Of a DNA stretch of 25,665 bases, positions 6,788 through 15,297 are shown in pieces. Made by a program: the position numbers and the translations under genes. The notes beneath the pieces were generated by a model. It saw only the letters and a program-made list of their open reading frames with translations. It made no database searches and was not told where the DNA came from. Each line of letters opens with the position of its first letter. The first letter of the stretch is position 1. Source of the stretch: Pseudomonadota bacterium (GTDB taxonomy: Bacteria > Pseudomonadota > Gammaproteobacteria > Xanthomonadales > Xanthomonadaceae); contig JAEWGI010000025.1 of the NCBI GenBank assembly GCA_023388355.1, forward strand, positions 1 through 25,665. Reading direction: 5' to 3'.

Positions 6788-7549
6788 GTGAAACCGGTCA
6801 CACGACGCGCCCTGCGCGTGCTTGCCTGTGCCTGCGCGGCGTTCGCCGCCATCGCCGGCAGCGCGTTCGCGGCCGAGTTCAACCTCAACCCCACCCGGGT
6901 GCACCTCGACCGCGCGCGCGCCGTCGAGACCCTGGCGCTGGGCAACGGCGACCAGCAGCCGCTGAGCTTCGAGGTCTCGGTCAAGCGCTGGACCATGGCC
7001 GCGGACGGCAGCTGGCAGCTGCAGCCCAGCGACGACCTGATCGTGCATCCGCTGGTGTTCACCGTGCAGCCGGGCGAACAGGCGCGGCTGCGCGTGGGCA
7101 CCCTGCAGCCCGAGACCGGCAGCGAACGCGCCTACCGGGTCGAACTGCAGCAGCTTCCGCGCAATGGCGGCGACGGCATGGAGATCCAGGTGCTGACCCG
7201 GGTCAGCGTGCCGGTGTTCGTGCAGCCGTCCGCGCCGGCATCGGCGGCGGCGGTCTCGTCGGCGACGTTCGACGCCGAAGGCCTGCGCCTGACCCTGGCC
7301 AACACCGGCAGCGCCTACCTGCCGCCGCAGGACGCGCGCCTGCGCCTGCTGGACGGCAGCGGCCGCACCCTGGCCGAATCCGCGCTCACCGTGGGCTACG
7401 TGCTGGCCGGCGCACGGCTGCCGCTGCCGGCGCAGCCGGTGGCCGCCGCCGCCTGCGCGCAGGCCGCACGGGTGGAGCTGGATCTTTCCGAAACCGGTGG
7501 AACCCTCGTCGCGCCGCTCCCGGCCGGTTCCCGGCGATGCGGCGGCTGA
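6788..7549 (+). CDS. Periplasmic pilus chaperone (PapD-like, CsuC type)
   Basis: This 253-residue chaperone holds unfolded pilins in the periplasm and passes them to the usher. It has a signal peptide (to about LACACAAFAAIAGSAFA), then a first immunoglobulin-like domain opening AEFNLNPTRVHLD and containing LSFEVSVKRW and a segment reading HPLVFTVQPGEQARLRVGT, the PapD-type strand pattern. The second domain covers the last 100 residues. The start is the GTG at 6788: GGGAG at 6777-6781 sits six nt upstream and the signal peptide follows directly. An earlier in-frame GTG at 6740 would add 16 residues without a ribosome site. The 3' end overlaps the usher start by 13 bp, so the two are coupled. 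Confidence 0.88.
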   Translation: MKPVTRRALRVLACACAAFAAIAGSAFAAEFNLNPTRVHLDRARAVETLALGNGDQQPLSFEVSVKRWTMAADGSWQLQPSDDLIVHPLVFTVQPGEQARLRVGTLQPETGSERAYRVELQQLPRNGGDGMEIQVLTRVSVPVFVQPSAPASAAAVSSATFDAEGLRLTLANTGSAYLPPQDARLRLLDGSGRTLAESALTVGYVLAGARLPLPAQPVAAAACAQAARVELDLSETGGTLVAPLPAGSRRCGG

Positions 7550-9900
7550 GGCGCGGCCTCCGGCTGCGGTCGACCTCGGCCGCGCTGGCGCTGCTGCTGG
7601 CGTCGGCCGCATCCGCCCAGCCGCACGACGAGATGCTGCTGCTGGACCTCTGCCTCAACGCGCGCTGCAGCGGCATCGCCGCGGTGGTGGTGCGCGATGG
7701 CGCCGTGCTGGTCGACCGCGAGGCGCTGCTGGCCGCCGGCCTCGACCCGACCGCGCTCGTCGCGCAGCAGATCGACGGCCGCGGCTACGTCGACCCGACC
7801 GCGCTGGGGCAGGGGATCGAGGTGCGGCTCGACCGCGCCAACCTGCGCGTGGATCTGGTCCAGGACGCCGCCGACATGCCCACGCAGACCGTCGACCTGC
7901 GCACCCGCGAACGCGCCGATCCCTCGCCCCGGTCCTGGACCGCCTTCGTCAACTACGCCGCCGCCGTGGGCGATGGCCGCAGCGACGGCGACGTAGGCCT
8001 GGAAACCCTGTTCCTCGACGCCGCCGTCGGCCGCGGCCCGGCCGCCCTGCGCAGCACCGGCTACTGGAATCCCGACTACGGCTGGCGCCGCGGCCTGACC
8101 CGGCTCGAGATCGACCAGCCCGCCCACCTGCGGCGCTGGACCATCGGCGACCAGATCGCGGTGGCGCGCGACCCGCTCGGCGGCGGCGCCCTGCTCGGCG
8201 GCGTCGGCATCGAGCGCGCCTTCGACCAGGACCCGTACCTGGTCACGTTCCCACAGCCCTTCTACCAGGGCGTGATCGACACCCCCGGCGTGGTCGAGGT
8301 GTACGCCAATGGCACCCTCATTGGTCGCCGCGAAGTCGCCGCCGGGCCGATCAACCTGCAGAACCTGGGCGTGCCGCCCGGGCGCAGCGACGTGCGGGTG
8401 GTGGTGCGCGATCCGTTCGGCAACCGCCGCGACCTCGCCGCCACCACCTACTACGGCGGCAGCGCGCTGCTTGCGCCGGGTCTGTCCGACTACGCCCTGC
8501 GCGTGGGCCGGGTGCGCGCCGGCGGGCTGGATGGCGACTACGGCGATTCCACCGCCTGGCAGGCCTGGTACCGGCGCGGCCTCAGCGACCGCATCACCTG
8601 GGGCGTGCGCGGCGAGGGCGATGGCGACTTCACCAATGCCGGCGTCGACGCCGCGCTGCGCACCAACATCGGCGAGTTCGGCGCCGCCCTTGCGCGCAGC
8701 GACGACGATGACGCCGGCAGCGGCCACGCCCACTCGGTCAGCTACAGCTATGGCGGCCCGCGCGCGGGCCTGTCGCTGGGCAGCCGCCGCTTCAGCAGCG
8801 GCTACCGCATGCTCGGCACCGGATTCGAGCTGTTCGGCGCGCGCCTGCGCGAGGACGCCTACGCCAACCTGTCGTGGTCGCCCACCGCGCGCCTGCGCAT
8901 GCAGCTGGGCTACGGTCGCCAGCGGCGCGAAGGGCTGGCGGCCGAACGCACCGCCAGCCTCTCGTCCGCCTGGCGGCTGTCGGCGGACGCGCAGCTGCTG
9001 CTGAGCGTGCAGCGCAGCGACGGCCTGTACGAAGACACCTCGGCCCTGCTGAGCCTCAACCTCGCCCTCGACCGCGACAGCCTGGCCTTCAGCCTGCGCG
9101 ACCGGCGCGCCTCCGGCGACGACGGCGACGGCCGCGGCTACGGCTTCGACGCGCGCCGCTCGCGTCCGGTCGGCATCGGCTGGGGCTACGACGCCAGCGT
9201 GCAGCACGACGACTTCGGCACCAGCGGCTTCGGCCAGGTCGAATACCAGGGCGTCCATGGCCGCTACGCCCTGCAGGCGGATCGTTTCGGCGGCCACGGC
9301 AGCGCGCGCCTGCTGCTCAACGGCGCCCTGGTCGGCATCGGCGGCCGCACCTACGCCACCCCGCCGCTGGACAGCGGCTTCGCCCTGGTGCGCGTGCCCG
9401 GCGTGGCCGGCGTGCCGATCCTGCGCGAACACCTCGAAGTCGGCCGCACCGACGCGCGCGGCGACCTGCTGGTGCGCGACCTGATTCCCTACTACGCCAA
9501 CCAGATCGCGCTCGACCCCAGCCAGGTGCCGCTCGACCACGAGATCGTGCGCGGCTCGACGCGACTTGCCGTGTTCCGCAGCACCGGCAGCGTGGCGATG
9601 CTCGACGCGCATCCGCTGCGCGCCTTCTCCGGCCGCCTGCGCCTGCGCGACGACGACGGCGTGCGCCCGGCCGCCTTCGGCAGCCTGCGCCTCGAACACG
9701 GCGACCACGTCCAGACCAGCCCGCTCGGCGTCGACGGCCGCTTCTACTTCGAACAGCTGCCCGCCGGCCGCCACCACGCCACCGCCGACAGCGACGGCGC
9801 GCGCGCGCAGTGCGCCATCGACATTCCCGAACCGATCCGGGCCGGGATCCTCGAACTGGGCGAAATCGAATGCGCGGTGAGCACACAGGGGGAACCATGA
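7537..9900 (+). CDS. Outer-membrane usher of the chaperone-usher pilus (FimD/PapC/CsuD family)
   Basis: This 787-residue protein forms the outer-membrane pore through which pilins are polymerised. After a signal peptide (MRRLRRGLRLRSTSAALALLLASAASA) comes an N-terminal domain that includes LLLDLCLNARC. The beta-barrel region carries family hallmarks: YWNPDYGWRRGLTRLEID, a segment reading GVIDTPGVVEVYANGTLIG, and GPINLQNLGVPPGRSDVRVVVRDPFG (the plug-domain area, about 245-300). Later come many alternating strands and two small C-terminal beta domains (GVPILREHLEVGRTDARGDLLVRDLIPYYANQI is split across this part). The start at 7537 is inferred from the signal peptide; no good ribosome site is seen and translation is probably coupled to the chaperone gene. 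The stop overlaps the next start (ATGA). Confidence 0.92.
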   Translation: MRRLRRGLRLRSTSAALALLLASAASAQPHDEMLLLDLCLNARCSGIAAVVVRDGAVLVDREALLAAGLDPTALVAQQIDGRGYVDPTALGQGIEVRLDRANLRVDLVQDAADMPTQTVDLRTRERADPSPRSWTAFVNYAAAVGDGRSDGDVGLETLFLDAAVGRGPAALRSTGYWNPDYGWRRGLTRLEIDQPAHLRRWTIGDQIAVARDPLGGGALLGGVGIERAFDQDPYLVTFPQPFYQGVIDTPGVVEVYANGTLIGRREVAAGPINLQNLGVPPGRSDVRVVVRDPFGNRRDLAATTYYGGSALLAPGLSDYALRVGRVRAGGLDGDYGDSTAWQAWYRRGLSDRITWGVRGEGDGDFTNAGVDAALRTNIGEFGAALARSDDDDAGSGHAHSVSYSYGGPRAGLSLGSRRFSSGYRMLGTGFELFGARLREDAYANLSWSPTARLRMQLGYGRQRREGLAAERTASLSSAWRLSADAQLLLSVQRSDGLYEDTSALLSLNLALDRDSLAFSLRDRRASGDDGDGRGYGFDARRSRPVGIGWGYDASVQHDDFGTSGFGQVEYQGVHGRYALQADRFGGHGSARLLLNGALVGIGGRTYATPPLDSGFALVRVPGVAGVPILREHLEVGRTDARGDLLVRDLIPYYANQIALDPSQVPLDHEIVRGSTRLAVFRSTGSVAMLDAHPLRAFSGRLRLRDDDGVRPAAFGSLRLEHGDHVQTSPLGVDGRFYFEQLPAGRHHATADSDGARAQCAIDIPEPIRAGILELGEIECAVSTQGEP

Positions 9901-10421
9901 GCCGCATCCCACGCGCCCGCGACCGGCGCCGCATCCGCTTGGCCGGCATCGTGGTCCTGGCCGGCCTGCTTGCCGGCGCCAGCCTTGCCGCGCACGCGGC
10001 CGACTGCACCATCAACACCACCCCGATCAATTTCGGCGCCTACGACCCGATCACCGCCACCGCCCCGCTCGACAGCACCGGCAACGTGCGCGTGCAGTGC
10101 AGCCTGTCGGGATTCGAGATCCTGTTCGGCGCGAATGTCGACATCGCCCTCAGCCAGGGCAGCTCCGGCACCTACGCAGCCCGCACCCTGCGCCAGGGCG
10201 CGACCTCGGTGTTGCAATACAACCTCTACACCACCGCGGCCCGCGCCACCGTCTGGGGCAACGGCGGCGGCGGCACCAGCACCGTCGGCGGCGCCGTCGG
10301 CGGCTGGCTCACCGGACAGCCCACCACCCGCAACTTCCCCATCTACGGCCGCCTCCCAGCCGGCCAGGACCCCAACCTCGGTCTGCACAGCGACACCATT
10401 ACGGTGACTGTGACGTTCTGA
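9897..10421 (+). CDS. Spore coat U domain pilin without donor strand, likely tip subunit
   Basis: This 174-residue secreted protein has a long signal peptide ending near SLAAHA. The mature part starts immediately with ADCTINTTPINFGAYDP, so the fold begins at its first residues. The first-gene pilin has about 14 extra residues here that can act as donor strand; this one has none. A subunit that cannot donate a strand can only sit at the distal end, so I infer a tip or cap role. It keeps the conserved ending YGRLPAGQDPNLGLHSDTITVTVTF and two cysteines (TINT side and VQCS). The middle has a glycine-rich loop (GNGGGGTSTVGGAVGG). Typical Csu tip adhesins have two domains; this one has one. The ATG overlaps the usher stop and follows GGGGGA. 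Confidence 0.86.
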   Translation: MSRIPRARDRRRIRLAGIVVLAGLLAGASLAAHAADCTINTTPINFGAYDPITATAPLDSTGNVRVQCSLSGFEILFGANVDIALSQGSSGTYAARTLRQGATSVLQYNLYTTAARATVWGNGGGGTSTVGGAVGGWLTGQPTTRNFPIYGRLPAGQDPNLGLHSDTITVTVTF

Positions 10422-10627
10422 GGGGCGAATGCGCAACGCCGCTGCTTATCCTGCGCTGCCTCGTCTCTCCCCGAGAGGCACCCTCTGGCGAAGAGTCAGC
10501 ATGCGCCGCGAATATGCGCCATTGAATCCATCGCCCCGGGCCCGCCCCGTTGCGCGCTTCGGCTACTCGGAGAATTGATCAGAGCGGCACTTATTCCTCG
10601 GCCAGCGAGGTTAAATAGTGCGCACGG

Positions 10628-10978
10628 TCATCCAACCATACGGGCAGCGACGGCATCGAGCTCCTCCTGAGAAAGTCTGTCTAGGCTCCACCCCTCTGCA
10701 AACCGCGCATTTCTCGATTGAGGTAGTCGGTCTGCGGGGAGGTCATCTATGCGCACCCGAGATGGCAGCGCCGCCCCCTCATCCACAAATATGGCCTCCT
10801 GCTGACCAAGATCAGGCAGGGACTTCGTCATGCCTGACAATCCGTCAGGAAGGAATCTAGCGACGTGTTGCTGATCTGCGTGATTAGTCAACCGGAGGAC
10901 CAACCACGTGCCGCACCGGGCAATAACCGTGCTCTCCACGTCCGCGGGCCGCTGGCTTTCCAACATCAGGCAGAGCTG
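10628..10978 (-). pseudogene. C-terminal remnant of a HerA-type ATPase
   Basis: The frame reads QLCLMLESQRPADVESTVIA, then CGTWLVLRLTNHADQQHVARFLP, GLSGMTKSLPDLGQQEAI and a final SRVRIDDLP..RFAEGW. This is the conserved C-terminal third of HerA/FtsK-superfamily ATPases: the SQRP motif, the R-L-T-N-x-x-D-Q arginine-finger region and the leucine-proline tail. Walker A and Walker B regions should lie upstream (higher coordinates) but are absent; similarity stops near 10978, where another frame ends at an overlapping TGA. Full proteins of this family run to about 500-600 residues, and only about 115 remain. HerA partners with nucleases or Sir2-like proteins in anti-phage systems. I read this as the stump of such a gene. 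Confidence 0.6.
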
Positions 10979-11238
10979 GCCCCGGCAATACTGACGTTGC
11001 TTGCGGCCACGCGATTGGCAATTGCGGAATAGTCGCCAAGCTGGCTCAAGGCATGTTCGATATGGCCATTAGCCGGCAGTTCTCCCATCAACGACAGTCC
11101 AGTACGAAGGAGGGTGTCATGGGAACGTTGGTGATTCGGAAGTTCCCGACGAAGCTTTTCCTGAGAGCCGCCGATCACGCTTGTGTGGAGTGTGGAACGG
11201 TACCCAGCAGCATCGGAAGTTGCAGCGTCGCTTCGCAT
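10966..11238 (-). other. Open frame, possible gene fragment beside the HerA remnant
   Basis: A minus-strand frame runs about 90 codons and ends with a TGA that overlaps the ATG inside the HerA remnant (TGATG). Its second half (TGLSLMGELPANGHIEHALSQ, LGDYSAIANRVAAS shown in parts) has balanced composition and looks protein-like. The first half does not. I do not recognise it. It may be the 3' piece of a neighbour gene fused to the HerA stump by deletion, or chance coding in low-selection DNA. Confidence 0.22.
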
Positions 11239-11393
11239 GGCGCCTGCTGGCGAGCGTGCTGACGCACCCGCTGAATCCTTCCGCCGGATTGGCCAGGGCG
11301 CAGGTGCGCAGCTTTTCCCGGCTCCTGGACGATGCCGAGCTGGCGGCGCTGTTCGATCTGACGCTGGACGACGTGGAGCGGCTCAGGAAGTAG
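11205..11393 (+). other. Possible C-terminal gene fragment upstream of ntrB
   Basis: This plus-strand frame gives about 62 residues, including FAWRLLASVLTHPLNPSAG and VRSFSRLLDDAELAALFDLT followed by LDDVERLRK and a stop. The helical, charge-balanced pattern looks like the end of a real protein. There is no start codon with a ribosome site nearby and I do not recognise the family. It may be a remnant cut at the left border (near 11200) of the region, or a small unannotated gene. Confidence 0.25.
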
Positions 11394-11489
11394 GGCCTCC
11401 CGCAGCCGGAATCTGGAACCCGCCACGCGACACTCCGAGCGAAGTGTCGTGCGACTGGCTGAAATTCCACCTGCCCACATCCCACCGCC

Positions 11490-11506
11490 TGCACTATATT
11501 GGTGCG
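11490..11506. promoter_or_regulatory. NtrC-type binding site overlapping the ntrB promoter
   Basis: TGCACTATATTGGTGCG is a near-perfect dyad matching the NtrC consensus TGCACC-N5-GGTGCA, and its core GCACTATATTGGTGC is the same sequence as the well-known enterobacterial glnA NtrC site. It ends directly against the ntrB ATG (11507). Inside it, TATATT (11495-11500) could be a -10 hexamer, six nt from the ATG. Binding here would therefore block the promoter, so negative autoregulation of ntrBC is the simplest reading. Confidence 0.8.
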
Positions 11507-12583
11507 ATGCCTGCGCCCCCCACCTTCGATCCCGCGCTCGACGCCCTGGTCACGCCGGTGCTGCGCGCCGATCGGCACGGGCGGGTCACTGCCTGCAACC
11601 AGGCCTTCGCGCGCTGGCTGCGGGTGGGCCAGAAGCGGCTACCGGACCAGCCGCTGGTGGCGCTGGAAGCGGAGGGCGACGGGTTGCGACTGGCGCTGCA
11701 GGCGCTGGAGGAGGCCGATGGCCCGCGCCTGCTGCGGCGGGTGGCGCTGGCCTTCCTCGGCGGGGAGCCGCGCTTTGCCGACGTGTGGCTGACCCGCGAG
11801 GCCGATGGCGCGACCCTGCTTGAGGCGCATCCGGTGGATGAATTCCCGGGCGAGGACCCGGCGCGGGCGCTGCCGCTGGCGCTGTCGGCCGCGCTCAAGG
11901 GCCTGGCCCACGAGCTGCGCAATCCGCTGGCCGGGCTGCGCGGCGCGGCGCAGCTGCTGGGGCGGCGCGCCGGCGATGCCGAATCGCGCGAGCTGGTCGA
12001 GCTGATCGCCTCGGAAGTGCAGCGCCTGACCCAGCTGGTCGACCAGCTGCTGTCGCCGGCGCCGCCGCGCCCGCACCAGCCGCTCAACATCCACGGCGCG
12101 CTGGAACAGGTGGTGCGCCTGGCCGAACAGGAGGCCGGTTGGGCGGTGCGCCTGGTGCGCGACTACGATCCCAGCCTGCCGCCGCTGCGCGGCGATCCCG
12201 ACCGCCTCACCCAGGCGGTGTGGAACCTGGTGCGCAATGCGATCCAGGCCGGCGCGGCCAACGTCAGCCTGCGCACGCGGGTGGAGTTCGCCGCGCGCAT
12301 CGGCGAACAGGTGCATCCGCTGGCGCTGCGCATGGAGATCGGCGACGACGGCCGCGGCGTTCCCGAGGCGCTGGCCGAGCAGATCTTCCTGCCGCTGGTG
12401 TCCGGCCGCGCCGACGGCAGCGGCCTGGGCCTGGCGATGGTGCAGCAGGTGGCGCGCGAGCACGGCGGTTCGCTCGGCTATCGTTCGCGCCCGGGGCACA
12501 CCGTGTTCACCCTGCTGCTGCCGCTGTCCGAGAACGACAGCGACGAACCGCAACCCGCCACCGACGACGTGGCCGTGCAATGA
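11507..12583 (+). CDS. ntrB: NtrB (GlnL), nitrogen regulation histidine kinase
   Basis: This 358-residue soluble kinase/phosphatase phosphorylates NtrC when nitrogen is scarce, under PII control. Residues 10-110 are a PAS-like domain (VLRADRHGRVTACNQAF). The dimerisation region has AALKGLAHELRNPLAGLRGA, with phospho-acceptor His135. The ATPase core has the N-box QAVWNLVRNAIQAG (Asn244), then IGDDGRGVP and the G2 box GSGLGLAMVQQV. The motif AHELRNPLAGLRGA and the PAS-only N-terminus are typical of NtrB. The start at 11507 is set by the PAS boundary; it has no ribosome site, and a likely -10 six nt upstream suggests a leaderless mRNA. glnA is not adjacent in this window. ntrC starts nine bp after the stop. 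Confidence 0.93.
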   Translation: MPAPPTFDPALDALVTPVLRADRHGRVTACNQAFARWLRVGQKRLPDQPLVALEAEGDGLRLALQALEEADGPRLLRRVALAFLGGEPRFADVWLTREADGATLLEAHPVDEFPGEDPARALPLALSAALKGLAHELRNPLAGLRGAAQLLGRRAGDAESRELVELIASEVQRLTQLVDQLLSPAPPRPHQPLNIHGALEQVVRLAEQEAGWAVRLVRDYDPSLPPLRGDPDRLTQAVWNLVRNAIQAGAANVSLRTRVEFAARIGEQVHPLALRMEIGDDGRGVPEALAEQIFLPLVSGRADGSGLGLAMVQQVAREHGGSLGYRSRPGHTVFTLLLPLSENDSDEPQPATDDVAVQ

Positions 12584-12592
12584 GGTCAGGCG

Positions 12593-14002
<1,410 letters not shown>

Positions 14003-14032
14003 CCTGGCTGGCGGACCCCGCAACGAGAAAAG

Positions 14033-14178
14033 GTTCTTCTCCCGCGGGGGCGTTGCGACGAGGCGGATCTGCTCCCTCCCCCGCTTGCGGGGGAAGGGCC
14101 AAAGGAGGTTCTTCTCCCATTCGCGAAGACGTTCGTTGGTGACAGCGGGGCGGATCTGCTCCCTCCCCCGCTTGCGGG
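14033..14178. repeat. Two diverged direct repeats ending in CTCCCTCCCCCGCTTGCGGG
   Basis: Two segments of about 70 bp each open with AGGTTCTTCTCCC and end with GGCGGATCTGCTCCC followed by TCCCCCGCTTGCGGGGG. The terminal part is a short hairpin (CCCCCGCTTGCGGGGG). The two copies differ in their middle. This is the second repeat family of the window; its hairpin is found again as one module of the arrays at 16.0-16.7 kb and 22.4-22.6 kb. No gene lies between ntrC and the sodC-like gene (14003-14671). Confidence 0.75.
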
Positions 14179-14185
14179 GGGTGAG

Positions 14186-14222
14186 GATGGTCCGTTTGCG
14201 CGGCACTGCCGCGCGGACCATC
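14186..14222. repeat. Long hairpin GATGGTCC..GGACCATC
   Basis: Left arm GATGGTCC plus GCGCGGCA pairs with right arm TGCCGCGC plus GGACCATC, giving a 16-bp stem with a four-base bulge (GTTT) and a one-base apex. No T-run follows, so intrinsic termination is uncertain. It sits 184 bp after ntrC and could protect or terminate the ntrBC transcript. Confidence 0.6.
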
Positions 14223-14237
14223 CGAACGCCCGGCGCG

Positions 14238-14492
14238 CTGCGCCGGGTCGGACGGGTTGGGGTGGGGGCACAGGTCGCCGCGTATCCTGCACACGCGCCT
14301 GCGGCGCGCGCCCCCATCCCAGCCTTCCCCCGCACGCGGGGGAAGGAGCAAAAGGAGGTTTTTCTCCCATACGCGGGGACGCTGCGCCGGGCCGGACGGG
14401 TTGGGGTGGGGGCAGCAGGTCGCCGCGCACCTCACGCGCGCCTGCGGCGCGCGCCCCCATCCCAACCTTCCCCCGCATGCGGGGGAAGGAGC
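14238..14492. repeat. Tandem duplication, 144-bp unit with inverted arms
   Basis: Copies begin CTGCGCCGGG at 14238 and 14382. Each has GTTGGGGTGGGGGC on the left and GCCCCCATCCCAGCC or GCCCCCATCCCAACC on the right as inverted arms around a GC-rich spacer (GCGCGCCTGCGGCGCGC), then CTTCCCCCGCA.GCGGGGGAA. The second copy stops after this hairpin. The same arms recur in the arrays near 16.2, 16.4, 16.7 and 22.5 kb, with a different spacer. Confidence 0.85.
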
Positions 14493-14579
14493 CAGAAACC
14501 TACGCTTCCGCACCGGATCCACCGCCCCGCACACTCACGACAACCTGCATCGCACCAAACCGCGCGCCGTCAATCCGCC

Positions 14580-14608
14580 TTGGCCGTCCGCGCAATCCCC
14601 GTTACGCT
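14580..14608 (+). promoter_or_regulatory. Sigma-70-like promoter candidate for the first sodC-like gene
   Basis: TTGGCC and TACGCT are spaced by 17 bp, and the ATG lies at 14672, leaving a leader of about 55-60 nt. TACGCTCGA also occurs just before the second sodC-like gene (about 15262-15270), which could mean that both paralogues kept the same -10 region. Evidence is positional only. Confidence 0.4.
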
Positions 14609-14671
14609 CGAACGCCCCCGTCGACACAAGACATCGCGTCCACGCCCCCGGTCGCATCGTCGCCGATCTCC

Positions 14672-15253
14672 ATGTCCAGATTCCCCGTCGTGTCGTCCGT
14701 TCGACTCCCGTCCCTCGTGCTGCCGGCCATGTCGGCGCTGCTGCTTGGCGCCTGCGCTTCGGGGCCGCGGAGCGCGCCCGAACCGCAGCCGCCTGCACCC
14801 GAGCCGCGCGAGATCGCCGCCACCGGCACCCATTCGAACGCGATCGCCAATCTCGCCTCGGCCTCCGGCAGCCTGGTCAGCGGGCGCGTGCTGCTTGCCG
14901 CGACCGGCGAGGGCGTGCGCGTGCGCGGCCAGGTCGGCGGGCTGGTGCCCAACGGCGCGCATGGCCTGCAGGTGCACGAGCGCGGCAACTGCAGCGCGGT
15001 GGACGCGCGCAGCGCCGGCCGCTACTACGATCCGCTCGCCGGCGCGCGCCAGGACGGCGCGGTGGGCGAGAACCCGGGCCGGATCGTGGCCGATGCCGAC
15101 GGCGTGGCCACGGTCGACATGACGGTGCGCGGCGCGGTGCTCGGCGGAGGCTCGGACAACGACATCCTCGGCCGCTCGCTGCTGGTGCTGGGCGCGACCC
15201 CGGGCGCGATCAGCGCGCGCGTGGCCTGCGGGGTCATCACCGCCAGCAAATGA
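14672..15253 (+). CDS. SodC-like lipoprotein lacking metal ligands
   Basis: This 193-residue protein has a lipoprotein signal peptide with lipobox LLGAC (lipidated Cys28), then a proline-rich linker and a Cu/Zn superoxide dismutase fold. The fold is recognisable from HGLQVHERGNCS, AGRYYDPLAG, DADGVATVD, DILGRSLLVLG and the ending ARVACGVI. Compared with active enzymes, the first copper His is Gln100, the bridging His is Tyr118, the zinc-loop His residues and Asp are missing, and the last copper His is Leu173. Only His102 remains. The disulphide pair Cys107-Cys186 is kept. It should not catalyse superoxide dismutation; a structural or binding role is possible. The ATG at 14672 is chosen from the lipoprotein signal. 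It lies 44 bp before the intact paralogue. Confidence 0.88.
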   Translation: MSRFPVVSSVRLPSLVLPAMSALLLGACASGPRSAPEPQPPAPEPREIAATGTHSNAIANLASASGSLVSGRVLLAATGEGVRVRGQVGGLVPNGAHGLQVHERGNCSAVDARSAGRYYDPLAGARQDGAVGENPGRIVADADGVATVDMTVRGAVLGGGSDNDILGRSLLVLGATPGAISARVACGVITASK

Positions 15254-15297
15254 AATCCGGGCTACGCTCGATCCCCCGCTTCACAGGAGAACACCCC

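Larger units (their letters stand above)
10422..11489. other. Decayed intergenic stretch, lower GC than its surroundings
   Basis: About 1.07 kb between the pilus operon and ntrB contains no complete gene. Composition is visibly more balanced than in the flanking genes, with frequent AT-rich words such as GAATTGATCAG and GGTTAAATAG. It holds the HerA remnant and two weaker fragments on opposite strands. No insertion sequence ends, tRNA or REP palindromes are seen. It looks like the residue of an acquired segment that has largely been deleted. Confidence 0.5.

Noticed and set aside
10618..10860. Plus-strand frame opposite the HerA remnant
   Set aside because: It is antisense to the recognisable HerA sequence and has no motif or ribosome site of its own.
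14186..14222. Hairpin after ntrC as intrinsic terminator
   Set aside because: No T-run follows the stem, so it is listed only as a repeat. No convincing U-tract terminator was found anywhere in the window.
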